A stretch of 64,000 nucleotides of DNA from Asterias rubens (lineage: Eukaryota; Echinodermata; Asteroidea; Forcipulatida; Asteriidae), in NCBI RefSeq assembly GCF_902459465.1, contig NC_047068.1:21723195-21787194 (forward strand), read 5' to 3'. The notes under the pieces were generated by a model. It was not told the origin of the DNA, made no database searches, and worked only from the letters and a program-made list of their open reading frames with translations. Positions 40,601-52,900 of this stretch are shown here, in pieces. Every line of letters starts with the position of its first letter. Positions within the stretch are counted from its first letter, which is position 1. Both the position numbers and the translations under genes were made by a program.

Positions 40601-41130
40601 AAAGAAAGTTGGTGGCCGTTTGTGCACCCCAGCGGAGCCTTCTAAACTTTGAGAGAACTATTAGCCATCAGGTTTTTTTTTGTGGTTTTTTTTTCTTCCC
40701 GTTTTTTTTTTGCCAATTTTTGGGATGTCACAATTATGATCAAAATACCTTTGAAAATTGTCCCAAACTCTTTGCAAATTTGCAAAAATGCATAAAATTA
40801 TTATGCAAGCGACATTTTTTGCAAAGAATTCCCAATATATGTGACTTTGCAAATATTTTCAAAGATTGAGACATGGTATGGCCAAGTAAAACTGTGGTTT
40901 AGTTTTGCATTTTTCCCAAACAAGCCTCCTCTTCCCAGCACTTTCTTTATGTCATTAATCATATTACTAGGCCATATAATCATTTTTTATTCTTATATTT
41001 GTCGGTATATTTAATGAGTAGGGTAGAGGGCCTTAGCTTTCAATTCAAACCAGACCCTGGACCTTCTTCAGAGGCATCAAACAAGTACAAGCAAATACAT
41101 ATCCATTTATAGAAAAAGAGAGGGGAAAGG
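40601..41130. other. No feature seen
   Basis: T-rich followed by AT-rich intergenic sequence. GTGCACCCCAGCGGAGCC near 40622 is the only GC-rich patch. No gene supported. Confidence 0.35.
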
Positions 41131-41133
41131 TAT

Positions 41134-41518
41134 AAAAGACAGTGGACACTATTGGTAATTGTCAAAGACCAGTCTTCTCACTTGGTGTATCTCAACATGT
41201 GTATAAAATAACAAACCTGTGAAAATTTGAGCTCAATCGGTCATCGAAGTTGCGAGATAATAATGAAAGAAAAAACACCCTCGTCACACCAAGTTGTGTG
41301 CGTTTAGATGCTTGATTTTGAGACCTCAAGTTCTAAATCTGAGGTCTCAAAACCAAAGTCAAGGAAAATCACTTCTTTCTCAAAAACTGTGGCACTTCAG
41401 AGGGAGCCGCTTCTCACAATGTTTATACCACCAACCTCTCCCCATTACTCGTCACTAAGTAAGGTTTTATGCTAATAATTATTTTGAGAAATTACCAATA
41501 GTGTCCACTGCCTTTAAA
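41134..41518 (-). mobile_element. Family A MITE, full length, minus orientation
   Basis: From AAAGACAGTGGACACTATTG to AATAGTGTCCACTGCCTTTAA. Central palindrome TGAGACCTCAAGTTC...GAGGTCTCA. Confidence 0.85.
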
Positions 41519-42054
41519 GGACGGATCCAGGAAAAGGCAGGAAACTTAAAGCCAATCAAAGTTTCTATTTATTCTATTTTTCTACAGGGATAGCTCTTTT
41601 ATATGGTTCGCTTTTGGGCAATCACTACATATATAAGGCTGCTGTTTAAATTTTGTACCTCCACATTATTTCTGTCTTTTTATTATTTGTCTGATTTTTA
41701 TGTATTCTGTAAAATCTGCACTACACTTAAAAATGAATGAATAAAAAAAAAATACATATTGAAATAAATTTACTGTCCTTTGTAAGATATAATCTGTCTC
41801 TGGAGGTATAGAAACAAATACAGTGTCTGTCAATAGACAAATTGATTATACAGCTTTTAAAAACCCTGAAAATACTAGAAATAAGCTCAAAACACAACTT
41901 TTTATGCGGGTACCTTTTAATCTCAAATTGTAAGAGGGCACGGAAATCAAGTATGGGACCTAGAATCGGAGAAGGGGACACCCCCCCCTTTTTCCCCCAT
42001 TTGTGTTTTTACAATTAGGCATGTAGTTTTTTTTTTTTTTTTTTTAAACAGATG
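41519..42054. other. No gene; LINE-like or unique AT-rich sequence
   Basis: ATTGAGACCT-free AT-rich DNA with a C-run at 41981-41990 and a T-run at 42030-42046. No coding signal. Confidence 0.35.
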
Positions 42055-42428
42055 TTTAAAGACACTGGACACCTTTGGCAATTGTCAAATACCAGTCTTC
42101 TCACTTGGTGTATCTCAACATATGCACAAAATAACAAAACTGTGAAAATTTGATCTCAATTGGTCGTCGAAGTCTCAAGATAATAATGGAAGAAAAAACA
42201 CCATGGTCCTACGATGCTTGATTTCAGGACCTCAGAATCTAATTCTGAGGTCTCGAAATCAAATTCACGGAAAATTAATTCTTTCTCGAAAAACTATGTT
42301 ACTTCAGGGAGCTGTTTCTCACAATGTTTTATACTATCAACAGCTTAGCTCTCCATTGGTCATTACCAAGTAAGTTTTTATGCTAATAATTATTTTGAGT
42401 AATTACCAATAGTGTCCAGTGCCTTTAA
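42055..42428 (-). mobile_element. Family A MITE, full length, minus orientation
   Basis: TTTAAAGACACTGGACACCT at the left, AGTGTCCAGTGCCTTTAAAA at the right. Palindrome TTTCAGGACCTCAGAATCTA...GAGGTCTCGAAAT. TTAA on both sides. Confidence 0.85.
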
Positions 42429-42540
42429 AAGAAACTAATTAAATACGAAAAGTACCCTAAAAGTATAATTGGAAGTGTTCGATATAAAAAGAACCCTTGA
42501 GATCATAAAATCCTCTGGGTGGGCGGGCACCTATGCAGAG

Positions 42541-42570
42541 GGGGGGGGGGGGAGGGGGGGGGGGGGGGGG
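42541..42570 (+). repeat. Interrupted poly(G) tract
   Basis: Thirty bases, all G apart from one A at 42553. Quadruplex-prone. Confidence 0.9.
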
Positions 42571-42599
42571 TGACAATAAAGCCGCCATCGATACCATGC

Positions 42600-42715
42600 T
42601 GGATTTTACAAAGAGTTAAGAATGGGTCTTATCTCGAGGTAGGACGAGTTACTCGCCCTAAAAACTTAGGACATTCCTTATGTTTTTAATATCTCATAGG
42701 ACTACCTTGTTATAG
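42600..42715. mobile_element. CTTAGGAC/GTCCTA-type MITE fragment
   Basis: CGAGGTAGGACGAGTTACTC, AAAACTTAGGACATTCC and CATAGGACTACC match the family at 23235-23390. Confidence 0.45.
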
Positions 42716-42892
42716 ACCCTGGGCCCTACCACTGAAAAGCAGAAAATACTACGTTAAAGAGCTTTAAAGATTCCGCTAACTCAAAAAAGGACAGAATACC
42801 ACTCACATGCAGTACATGTGAGAATGTTTTTTTGGTTGGCAATCATATTCTGGTAAGCGTTATCTTATTATGCTACTTTTTCTATTTGTATG

Positions 42893-42907
42893 GCCCCGCC
42901 CAGATTG
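42893..42907 (+). promoter_or_regulatory. Possible GC box and inverted CCAAT of ZNF207
   Basis: GGCCCCGCCC (Sp1-like) is followed directly by AGATTGG (inverted CCAAT). They sit about 290 bases upstream of the ZNF207 start codon, a plausible core-promoter spacing. No TATA box is obvious. Confidence 0.3.
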
Positions 42908-43196
42908 GGAACTTAACTATCAACCTCGGCTCCACCACAAAGTTAATTGTAACCCCGCGGGGTATGAGGACATCGGGTCGGTCGAGTTGGTTCTTTGTAT
43001 ACGACGACAACGAGGGAGGACGCTGCACGCATTCGTCTTTGAATCTCTCTTTTCACTGATGTGGATTTCGAAGGACTTTATTTCTTGAACTACCTGTACA
43101 TTTATAAGGAGTAATCCATCATAAGTTGGAGAGGTTGAAGGCACTTCATCAGGCAGTTAGTCCTACAAGTTTCTTTCAAGTCGGAGAAACAACAAC

Positions 43197-46100
43197 ATGG
43201 GACGAAAGAAGAAGAAGCCAATGAAGCCGTGGTGCTGGTATCCTTTGCTATAGACGTGTATTTCCGACACACCTTGTGTCGATTGTTACTTTTTTGTGTA
43301 CGCTTTTTGATGCCGAAACGAACAGCAGTGTCTATATAATACTTCGGATGACTTTCCGTATGGTGCCACCGTTTTTGTCTCATTTTTTACAAAAGGGGAT
43401 ATCTCATTGAGGTAAATTATTAAATATTATTTAGATACTAAACTAGGCCTAATCAGTTGATTTATTAAAATGATTGAATTTGAGAAAGTGGTGGTGCCAT
43501 ACGGACACTTTTCCACTGTTTTCCAATTCTTCTGAATCTAAGCCATGATCTGAGGAGGTTCTAAGAAATGGGGCTTGTGAAGAACCTGGATGTCACTGCC
43601 TCACAGTGCAGGCAGGCGGAAAAGTTTCTGTATTAAAATTTAATATAAAAGTTAAAATCATTAAAATGAGAATGGGATATTCCTTTTTTTTTTGGGAAAA
43701 GTTTCCGTATGGCGCCACCACTTTTTCATTCGATATGAAATAATATAGTATTTAATTTACCTCAATGAGATATCCCTTTCTGTAAATATGAGTGAAAAAG
43801 TGGTGGCGCCATACGGAAAGTTATCCTTTTTTTTTTATAATAAGAACAGAAAACGTGTTGCATGATGCAGAAATCTTCCAGTGCAGCCTTTTTCTTTTTT
43901 AAATGTTTTTCCCCTTCTTATTAAAAATATAATTTTATATTTTTTTTGTAGGGCGTCCAGTTTTTAAGGTGTCCCTAAAATCGAGGTAAACCTTTTTCCT
44001 CTCTGCGTGCTAATTGCACTGCAATAATTTGTTTGTGGTTTGACCATGTTGACTTGCCAAGCAAAGAGTCTCCTCTCCCTTGACCAAAACTTGGAAACTC
44101 GTAAGGCTCCACTGGTTAGTTGCACTTGTAAATGCAAAAAGCTTGGTATTTATTTTTAGGCGGTTCTACAAGGTACAAAAATATGCGTTTACGTTGGGGA
44201 CATTTCAAAAAATCTGCCCATCAAATAAGTTTCATCAAACACTTTTTCAATTCACAATTCACAATGATCAAATCATGTGACTGAATATTTTTCCAGATTC
44301 TGCTGAGCATTCTTGAAAAAAAATAATACAGGGGCTTAAAGAAGCCATGTGCCTTTTATCATTTTTCTATACTTGATAATTTGTTGTGTAACCCTCATAC
44401 ATAGTCATATTATTATGTCATTATTTTTAATATTAAAATTTAAACATTTGATTGGTGATTCAATTATCACTGTAATCGTTATTTATACGCTTTTTATTAT
44501 AAATGTTAAGAAAAATAAAGACACAAAACTATAAAAAAAAACTAGAGATTGAGAGTTGTGAACAAACTCAAGGTGTTCAGTTTCCGGGATTAAAAAACGA
44601 ATATTACACCTTGCTATGTTCTCAAGATTTGTAATAAATGATTAAAATTGCAAAAACTGTCAAAACAACATGATTACGTCAGCTTGTAAAAGTGTATGTT
44701 TGGTGACGTCATCGGTAATATTTGTTTTAAACCAGACCTTTGCCAGACTTGTATGCTGTGATGGTAAAGCATCAAAGGATGTATTTTCAACCTAAAAGGC
44801 AACAAACAACGCCCTTTCAAATCATTTCACAGTCACTTCCGGTTTAAACAGGTCAAAAGGTCAACGAAAGTTCACAAACATATCCATTTCTGTAAAGTAC
44901 GTAAAGCCCTTTCATATGATGTAAAGATTGTCAAAATAGCTTATGTAGCCTAGTTTAGGAAATATGAACTTAGGATATAGATGTATTGACGACTGTAGAA
45001 AAGACTGTAAAGGGCATGTATGTTTTAACCGCCTAGAACGAAGACTATTCTTCATGAAGCTTTTTCGCGCTCTATGGATGATCACTGGAGCGTGACTCTG
45101 CTGCACCGCTAATACACTACACGTTGTGTGTATGCCTACGTGCGATGTTTATGCACATACCAATGGGGATTAACGTTGTTCTTTAGACGTGAATTTTGAG
45201 ATTTTCGACCTCTCTTTTGAGCGGAAGACAACATCAAAATGGGGTTATGTCTGTGGGGCGTCTATGGAGTTTTCAATGACGATTCCGATGATGTTTCGAT
45301 TGTAAGAATCCCTCATGTGGATCAAAAGTTATGATTTTTTGAATTAATAAACTTTGAATATTCATAACTCAAGAATTGATGACATCATCATGACGTAACT
45401 CACACGGTTTCTTCTCCTAATAAATCGCTAACTATGTGTGAAGTTTCAAGTTCCTACGAGTTTGGGAAAGGTGCTTTTGTTAGCGGACAAGGGACGCTGA
45501 GAAGAAGAAGAAGAAGAAGAAGTATGAAGAAGGAAAAAAAAACGAACAAAAATAAGAGGTGTTCCGGGCTGTTGGCCCGACCACCTAAAAAATTGAAAGC
45601 CAATAACTATTTAATTTGTACAACCTGTTTCGTAGCGCAGAAACAGATCTTGTCTTGTTTTCTCAAAAGTTTTTTAAAATTATTGTTGTTATTATTATTA
45701 TTATTATTATTATTTTATTTTTTTCAGTCGATAGGAAGTCATTGAAATAATGCATGAATTATTCTAAAGACATTTTGCAGTTTCTAATGAGCAATTGTAA
45801 TGAAACTCTCAGTGATGAAAGGTATGGGTGCTATAATGATCCTAAAGCAGTGGTGTCATGATGACGTCATCACTTGTCACGTGACGTCATCTTAAAGGTT
45901 TTTATTTTAAATATTTGAAAATCCATATATCAAATCAGCCACAAGAGACCGTAAGTTTCTGTTTGCTGGACTGGGTAGCGATAAATTAGGTCTTCATTTT
46001 ATTTTGTGTGTGTGACCTCACATGAACTCTACATGTGAAACCGGAAGTGCCTGGCAATTCAAAAGTGACAAAAGTTATGAACTTGCTTTCAAACGTTGTA

Positions 46101-49100
46101 GTGTCTGGCAAGGGTGCAAATGTAGAGTGGGCGGTTAAAAAAAATACCGATGACGTCACGGAAAACAAAAGCGCCTTTTAGCGGCAGGTTGAAAACTTTT
46201 GAAAATGGACTTTGTGAAGATGTGTGTGGTGAAGTTTTTTTTTGTAATCACTTCAACACACATGTTGATCGTCAGGCAGGTTTCATACATGTACTATGTA
46301 TGTGGGAAATCTGAGATCAATGACGTATTCAGCCGGCGTCCGGCCAGCCACTTTCAGTGAAAAAGTTTTTGTTTTAAAGTTTCAGTCTTTGACTTGAGTT
46401 GTTTTGGGTGTGTACAAGCCCAAGTGGGATTGGTATTAAGTAATGTTCAAGTTTTTGGAATTATTATTATTTTTTCAAATTTTGGAATACAAAAAAAAAA
46501 GTTAAAGTTATTAGTCCTTTTTTCAAGCTCAAACATTGGATTGTCAAAAACCAAACTCGAACTTAAATCTTAAAGGGGCACACCAGCTCATCGTTTACGC
46601 AATTTTGTGGTGTAGATTCATAAATAATGTTTTTTTTAAATGTCAGTGTATACGTGTTTCCAGCTGTTGTATAACAATTTGATGGCCTTAAAATCCTGAC
46701 AAAGTCGCCATGACATCATGTATTGCATGTTTTGTGTCTGTGCACAATGGCTCTTCAAATGTAAGCATTTAAATAATCAAAAACACATCAACTTCAAAGT
46801 AATTGTCTGTTGGTTTCCTAAATTTAATATTTTGTGTTGAAAAATATACTGATTTTAAAAGAAATGTTTGAGTCCATTAAAATCAATCAAGGTACATCTT
46901 TAATTAACAAATAAATTCAAATCTTTGAGACGCCCATCGGGTATAAAGTGCTACATAATAAAACCCTGATTATTGTTATTATTATTTACCATCATTATAT
47001 GCCAAGCACTTGTTTTCCTTAACCATGCATTCTTTGTTCAGGTACTGCAACCGAGAGTTTGAGGATGAGAAAATTCTGATTCAGCATCAAAAGGCAAAGC
47101 ATTTCAAGTGTCATATATGTCACAAGAAATTGTATACAGGCCCCGGACTGGCCATTCATTGCATGCAGGTAATGTATAATATCTAAATTTACTCATTTAG
47201 AAACAGTCATGACATGGTGTTACTGCAAACCTTACAATATCGTATTTCCACCACGCAAAGTTTCAAATCCTACTTTTCAACATTGAAATATACTATACAA
47301 AAACATTGAAATGCAGAAATCTTCCTCCAGATGACCGAACTGGTGTGTCTTTGTTAACACTGGAGCTTTGGAAGTATCTGAAAAATTGAGATTAAATAAC
47401 TTGAAATGTCTATTAAATCCTTACACCATGTGTGCACATAGGTCAGCCCTTGTGATAAAATGTTCATGTTTTTCCTCCAAGGACCAAATATCGTGCATAG
47501 TATTTTACTGAGGTGCAGCGCAGCGCTGTGCTATTGGGTGTTGACTGCTGACAAAAACATGCAAACTCCAATTCCAGCTCTTCAACACTTTATTTATAGA
47601 TTTTACAGGCATGATATTCTTACTACTTAAGTCTGCTTTTTTGGTTTTTGTTTTCCCTTTATGGAAAAGTTAGACATGTTGTTATTAAATAGCCGGAAAA
47701 GTCTTCTAGAGCCTATTCCATGTGTACATGTGGAGGTTAGCCCATGTACTTCGGCTAAATAACAAATTTAAAGGCAGTGGACACTATTGGTAATTACTCA
47801 AAGTTAGTTATTAGCATAAAACCTCACTTGGTAATTAGTAATGGGGACGGGTTGACAGTATAAAACATTGTAATAAAACGGTTCCCTCTGAAGTGATGTA
47901 GTTTTCAAGAAAGAAGTAATTTTCCACGAATCTGATTTCAAGACCTCAGATTTCGAATTTGAGGTCTCGAAATCAAGTATCTGAAAGCACACAACTTCGT
48001 GTGACAAGGGTGTTTTTTGTTTCATAGTTACCTCGCAACTTTGACGACCAATCAAGCTCAAATTTTCACAGGTTTGTTATTTTATGCTTAGCTTGAGATA
48101 AACTAAGTGAGAAGACTTGTCTTTGACAATTACCAATAGTGTCCAGTGCCTTTAATAAAGACATTTGTTAAGTGCCTATTACAAAAAACCTCTAAGCGAA
48201 TAGGGAACAATAAAATATACGAATGAAAGATACAGTTACAAATAAGCAGATTACAAATAAGCAGCTTCAAACAAATTAGTTTTTATCAGAGACTTTAAAA
48301 CATTGTGATAAAATGTTCATGTTTTTCCTCCAAGGACCAAATATCATGGTCAACGTAGTTATCGGTTTGCTGCACCTCACTGATGGAACAATCTCCCTCT
48401 ACACATCAAACAAGCCACCACGATCTCAAGTTTCAAGACTCTTCTCAAAACATATCTTTTCAAATTAAAAAATGGTGCTGTGAAAGAAAATTATCTGTGG
48501 CCATAAAAAATGGAAGAAGCTCTTGTACTAGTTGGAAGCAATGACTGTTGAGATGATCGTAAAGTCCTTGATAAAATGTTCCTCCTTTTTGATTCAAACT
48601 GTCCACTTCAGGTCCATAAAGAAAACGTAGACAAAGTCCCCAACGCAGTGCCAGGCAGGTACGACATTGAGGTTGAGATCTACGGCATGGAGGGTATACC
48701 AGAGAAAGATCTATTAACACACGCATCAAAGTCACACCAAAAAGGTAAGTGGGTTTTGTACTTGATCTACCCTTTTGCATTTAATCACATTTACTTGAGA
48801 CCACCAACATAGGGCTAGATAGCTAAGTTGGTAGAGTGTGGTCTGTTAGTTCAGAGGTCATTAGTTCGAATCACACTCTAGTTAGTTTCTTTTTTGTTCA
48901 ACAACAAACATTTTTTAAAATATTACCCAGTCGGCTTCCTATGCGGTTTATGATTGTTATACTTCATTAAATACTTAAAACATTTACCTCAGTCATGACA
49001 GTGTGCTAACAACGATACAGTTTTGTATCACATCATGAACTCGCCCACTGATGGAAGTTTTTTTCGCAAGATGACATGCCAAAGACAAAGTGGTTATAAC

Positions 49101-49933
49101 AGGCATTGGTGTATATGGGTAAAATTAATATTCGTTATCCTCGATGCAAATATCTATCTATTCATTATTTCTTACTTTATCCACACTAAAAGACAAAGGG
49201 GATGACGATGATTCTCCAAAGCCTAAGGTGGCACAACAGAGCACCACACAAGACCTCCCACCACCCCCTATGATGCCTGGTATGATGCCAGGCCAGGTGC
49301 CAGGAATGCCTGGTCCGATGCCAGGCATGATGCATGGCGGTATGATGGGTCAGATGGGTCCCATGCCCGGCCAGATGCCTGGACAAATGCCTGGTCAGAT
49401 GCCCAGACAAATGCCCGGTCAGATGAGGGGTCCGATGCCACCTGGGATGCCCCCTGGGATGCCACCAATGCCTCCTAGGCTCCCCGGAATGCCGCCATTT
49501 ATACCTGGGTAAGTGACTCAATTAAGACAAATTAATATAAAGTGTCACGGCCCAGAAATCTAGCGACGTCAGGGCCAGTTTCACAGAACTGCTTAATACT
49601 CTAGACTCAGTAATCGGGGCACTGTGTAATTAAGGCTTTTTCTTTTTATTCTCTTTTTTTACATCTTCTGTCAACATTTCGAAAAGGGAGTAAAACAGCG
49701 CCCAATTTAACTCGGTTCAGACAATACCCTTGTCTGCAAATCAGATCTATGTTCTTCCTTAAAAAAAAACTTGTTATGCCTCTTAAATCTAAGGTTTAGG
49801 CATAGAGTCAGTGGTTTACGGAAGCAAGGAATTCCGTGTTTACATCAAGCGTATTTGACTACATAATGTAACGTTTTGAGTTAAGACTCTCTAAGGCATT
49901 GTTTTTCGCCATTGTTTTACGACAAAATACAAC

Positions 49934-49966
<33 letters not shown>

Positions 49967-52900
49967 GACTTGTAATGCGCACATATCCACCCTGCTGGGT
50001 GTTCAAGGCGCAGTAAAACCAAAAACAAAACAAAAACAAAACACAACACAAAGAAAAACAGACACAACAAAATTAGTCATTGAAAACCTGTGACATAAGA
50101 TAAGTTTTGAGAAGAGACTTGAATTTTGCGGTACAAACACAAGATCGAAGATTAAGTGGTAGAGAGTTCCAGATGCGTGGCGCGGCTGAAGAAAAAGACC
50201 TGTCACCCCATGAGTGTCGAGACTTGGGTTCAATGAGGAGAAGCATGGAACTTGATCGAAGATTCCTTGATGGAGTGTAAACTTGAAGCAGTTCAGAAAT
50301 ATAGTGGGGAGCCTTGCCATTTAGAGCTTTGTGGACAATGAGCATCAGCTTGAAGATGATTCGTTGAGAGATAGGGAGCCAGTGTAGTTGTTTCAGAATG
50401 GGGGTGATAGAACAGGATTTTCTAGACAGTGTCACAATGCGGGCAGCAGTATTTTGGAGCTGCTGAAGTCGGGAAATCTGGTTGTTAGGAAGACTGTAGA
50501 GAAGAGCATTGCCGTTGTCAAGACGAGAAGTAACAAATGCGTGAATGACCTTTTCAGTGGCACTTTTGTCCAAGTACTTGCGAATCTTACCTATATTCTT
50601 GATGTGATATGATGATAAACGAACAATATTGTTGATGTGTGGCTGAAGTGTCATCGATGAATCAAAAATAACCCCCAAGTTCCGAGCTTTCAGCGAGGGA
50701 GCTATCCGAGCATCACCGATGGAGATGTATCAATTAATTCAACAGTGGACTGGAAACAGCTTGACGGTTTTAAAACATTGTTTTACATTATTTTGTTGTT
50801 CAACAACCAGCTGTCCATACTTTTTATCAGTGTTTCACATTCTTTTACCGATGTCCCCACACTCCAGAAGCTAGGGTTACGAAGCTGTTAAAATATATAC
50901 TAGCATAAGAAGTTACTTGGTAATGAGCAATGGAGAGCTGTTGATAGCATTGTCATATTTCTCCCAAAAAAGATGTGGACATAATCAACTAAAACCAGCA
51001 ATCTGTAAGCAGAACATTTTAATCTGTAAGCTGAAACGGTGTTACTCATTAGCATTGTCATATTTCTCACAAAAAGATTGGACAAAACTAAAAGCATCAA
51101 TCTGTACGCAGAGCAGTTTATACAGTTGTTATACTCTCTAATTTGTTTCCTCTATTTTACAGTATGCCGATGCCACCTATGCCCCCCGGGTTCAGACCTA
51201 TGATGGGTGGTCCACCCGGTATGCCACCCATGCCCAACCTTCCCGGGATGCCCCCCGTCCCACCTATGAGACCCCCTTCCATAACTACCTCCAGTGGATC
51301 CATCAGTGCACCCCCAGTGATCTCCAGTGCAGTGACGATATCAAGCAGTCATCCACAGCAACAACCTAAACCTCTGTTTCCAAGTGCAGCTGCTGTAAGT
51401 ATAGCAATCATTGAGAAGATTGAGACTTTTATCAAAATTCAGACTTTTAGGTCAGCCTGGCGTGGTGAAGAAAATCATCCATTATGTCTTCCAAATGCAA
51501 AGAAAGATTGCCTTTTGATCTATTTCTTTAGTGCTGAGGACACTGTTCCCCCAAAAAACTTTGCAAGCTGAAGATGGTAATGCCATCAATTCAACATATC
51601 TCCTAAAATTCAGATCATACTCTTAGATTTGTCAGCAATAAAGGCCCGGTCACGCAGGTGCCGATAACGAGAACGATAAAAATGAACACCCTCGATTGGT
51701 TAAATTGCTCCACGCAGAATTTGCCCACGCTCATTCAACCAATTGAGGGCGTGCATTTTTATCATTTCCGTTTTCGTTCTTGTTATTGGGGCCTGTGTGA
51801 CCGGGCCTTAACTCTCACCTCTGGTATGTAATTCATTGGGACAATAGAAATAGCTGTTGCAAACTGTTTTACCATCTAAAAGGACCTTGGTGTCAATAAA
51901 AATACCATAGCAGAGTCTTTCTCAAAAGCACACAAATAAGTCATTGCCAAAGAAACACATACCTCATGTTCTTGGAGAGTTGCTGACTAAAATGACCCCT
52001 CTGTCTTTCCTTTTAATACATCATCTTTTCAGACGGCATCATCAGTCAGCGGACCAAGTAGCGTTGGCTTCACAGCCCCCTCTAACATCGGTCCAGTCAA
52101 ACCAACATTCCCAGCTTATGCAACTCCTGCTCCTGACCAGGCCAAGCCCGCTGTGCCAGCAGTCAGCACGACAACGGCGACGGTCACGGCAGCGGCCCCT
52201 AAGCTGAACACCCCGAGTACGACGGAGAAAACTTCGTCTAGTGGCAAAGCCATGACATCAGGTACCAGTAAGATAGTGCATCCTGATGACGAGATGTCGC
52301 TGGTAAGTTGTCAATAATAATATAATAAAAACGCAAGTCGGCATGGTCAGGGAAAAGTGTATTTGCTATCTGAGGCAGCATGAATAACAGGTATTACCCA
52401 CTTGGTATATAACATTTCTTAGCGTGAATTTAATTACAATTGTAGTTGCAGTTCTCGCCAGTAGTGCGCATGCTCAGACCTACGCGCACAATACTGAGCT
52501 TATGCACGCATGCTTGTAGTCGCAAAAAGGACCGTTATGTCTGCTGCCGCCGGTGTCTCGAAAGTCTCCCATTACAAAGAATGGGAAACGATTGTCTGCG
52601 TTTCTGTAGTCCACATTTTTATCACACATAATTTACATCGGAGAAAGGTGTCATGGCATGATGTAAACAGGCCAGGCAGCGTTCTCCTTTAGGAGTGGAA
52701 CGCTCAACACGGATCGAGAGTTAGCCCAGAGATGTTCACACACAGCTTTTAACCTGTGTTTGAATTTGTCGACACATCCAGAATTCTCAACACACCCCCT
52801 GAACAGGGTTAATTTTGACACCGTGTTGAAAAGTTGTAGTGTGAAAAGGTCAGTCCACATTACCCAGATTTCTTGTAGTGTGAAAAGGTATACTGTTACT

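Noticed and set aside
48813..48890. Functional tRNA gene
   Set aside because: Acceptor-like pairing and both boxes are visible, but the anticodon stem is poor and the T-arm diverges. Kept only as a tRNA-like repeat.
49186..49521. His/Arg/Trp-rich 111-codon minus-strand frame
   Set aside because: Antisense shadow of ZNF207 exon 4, caused by its CCNGGNATG-type codon repeats.
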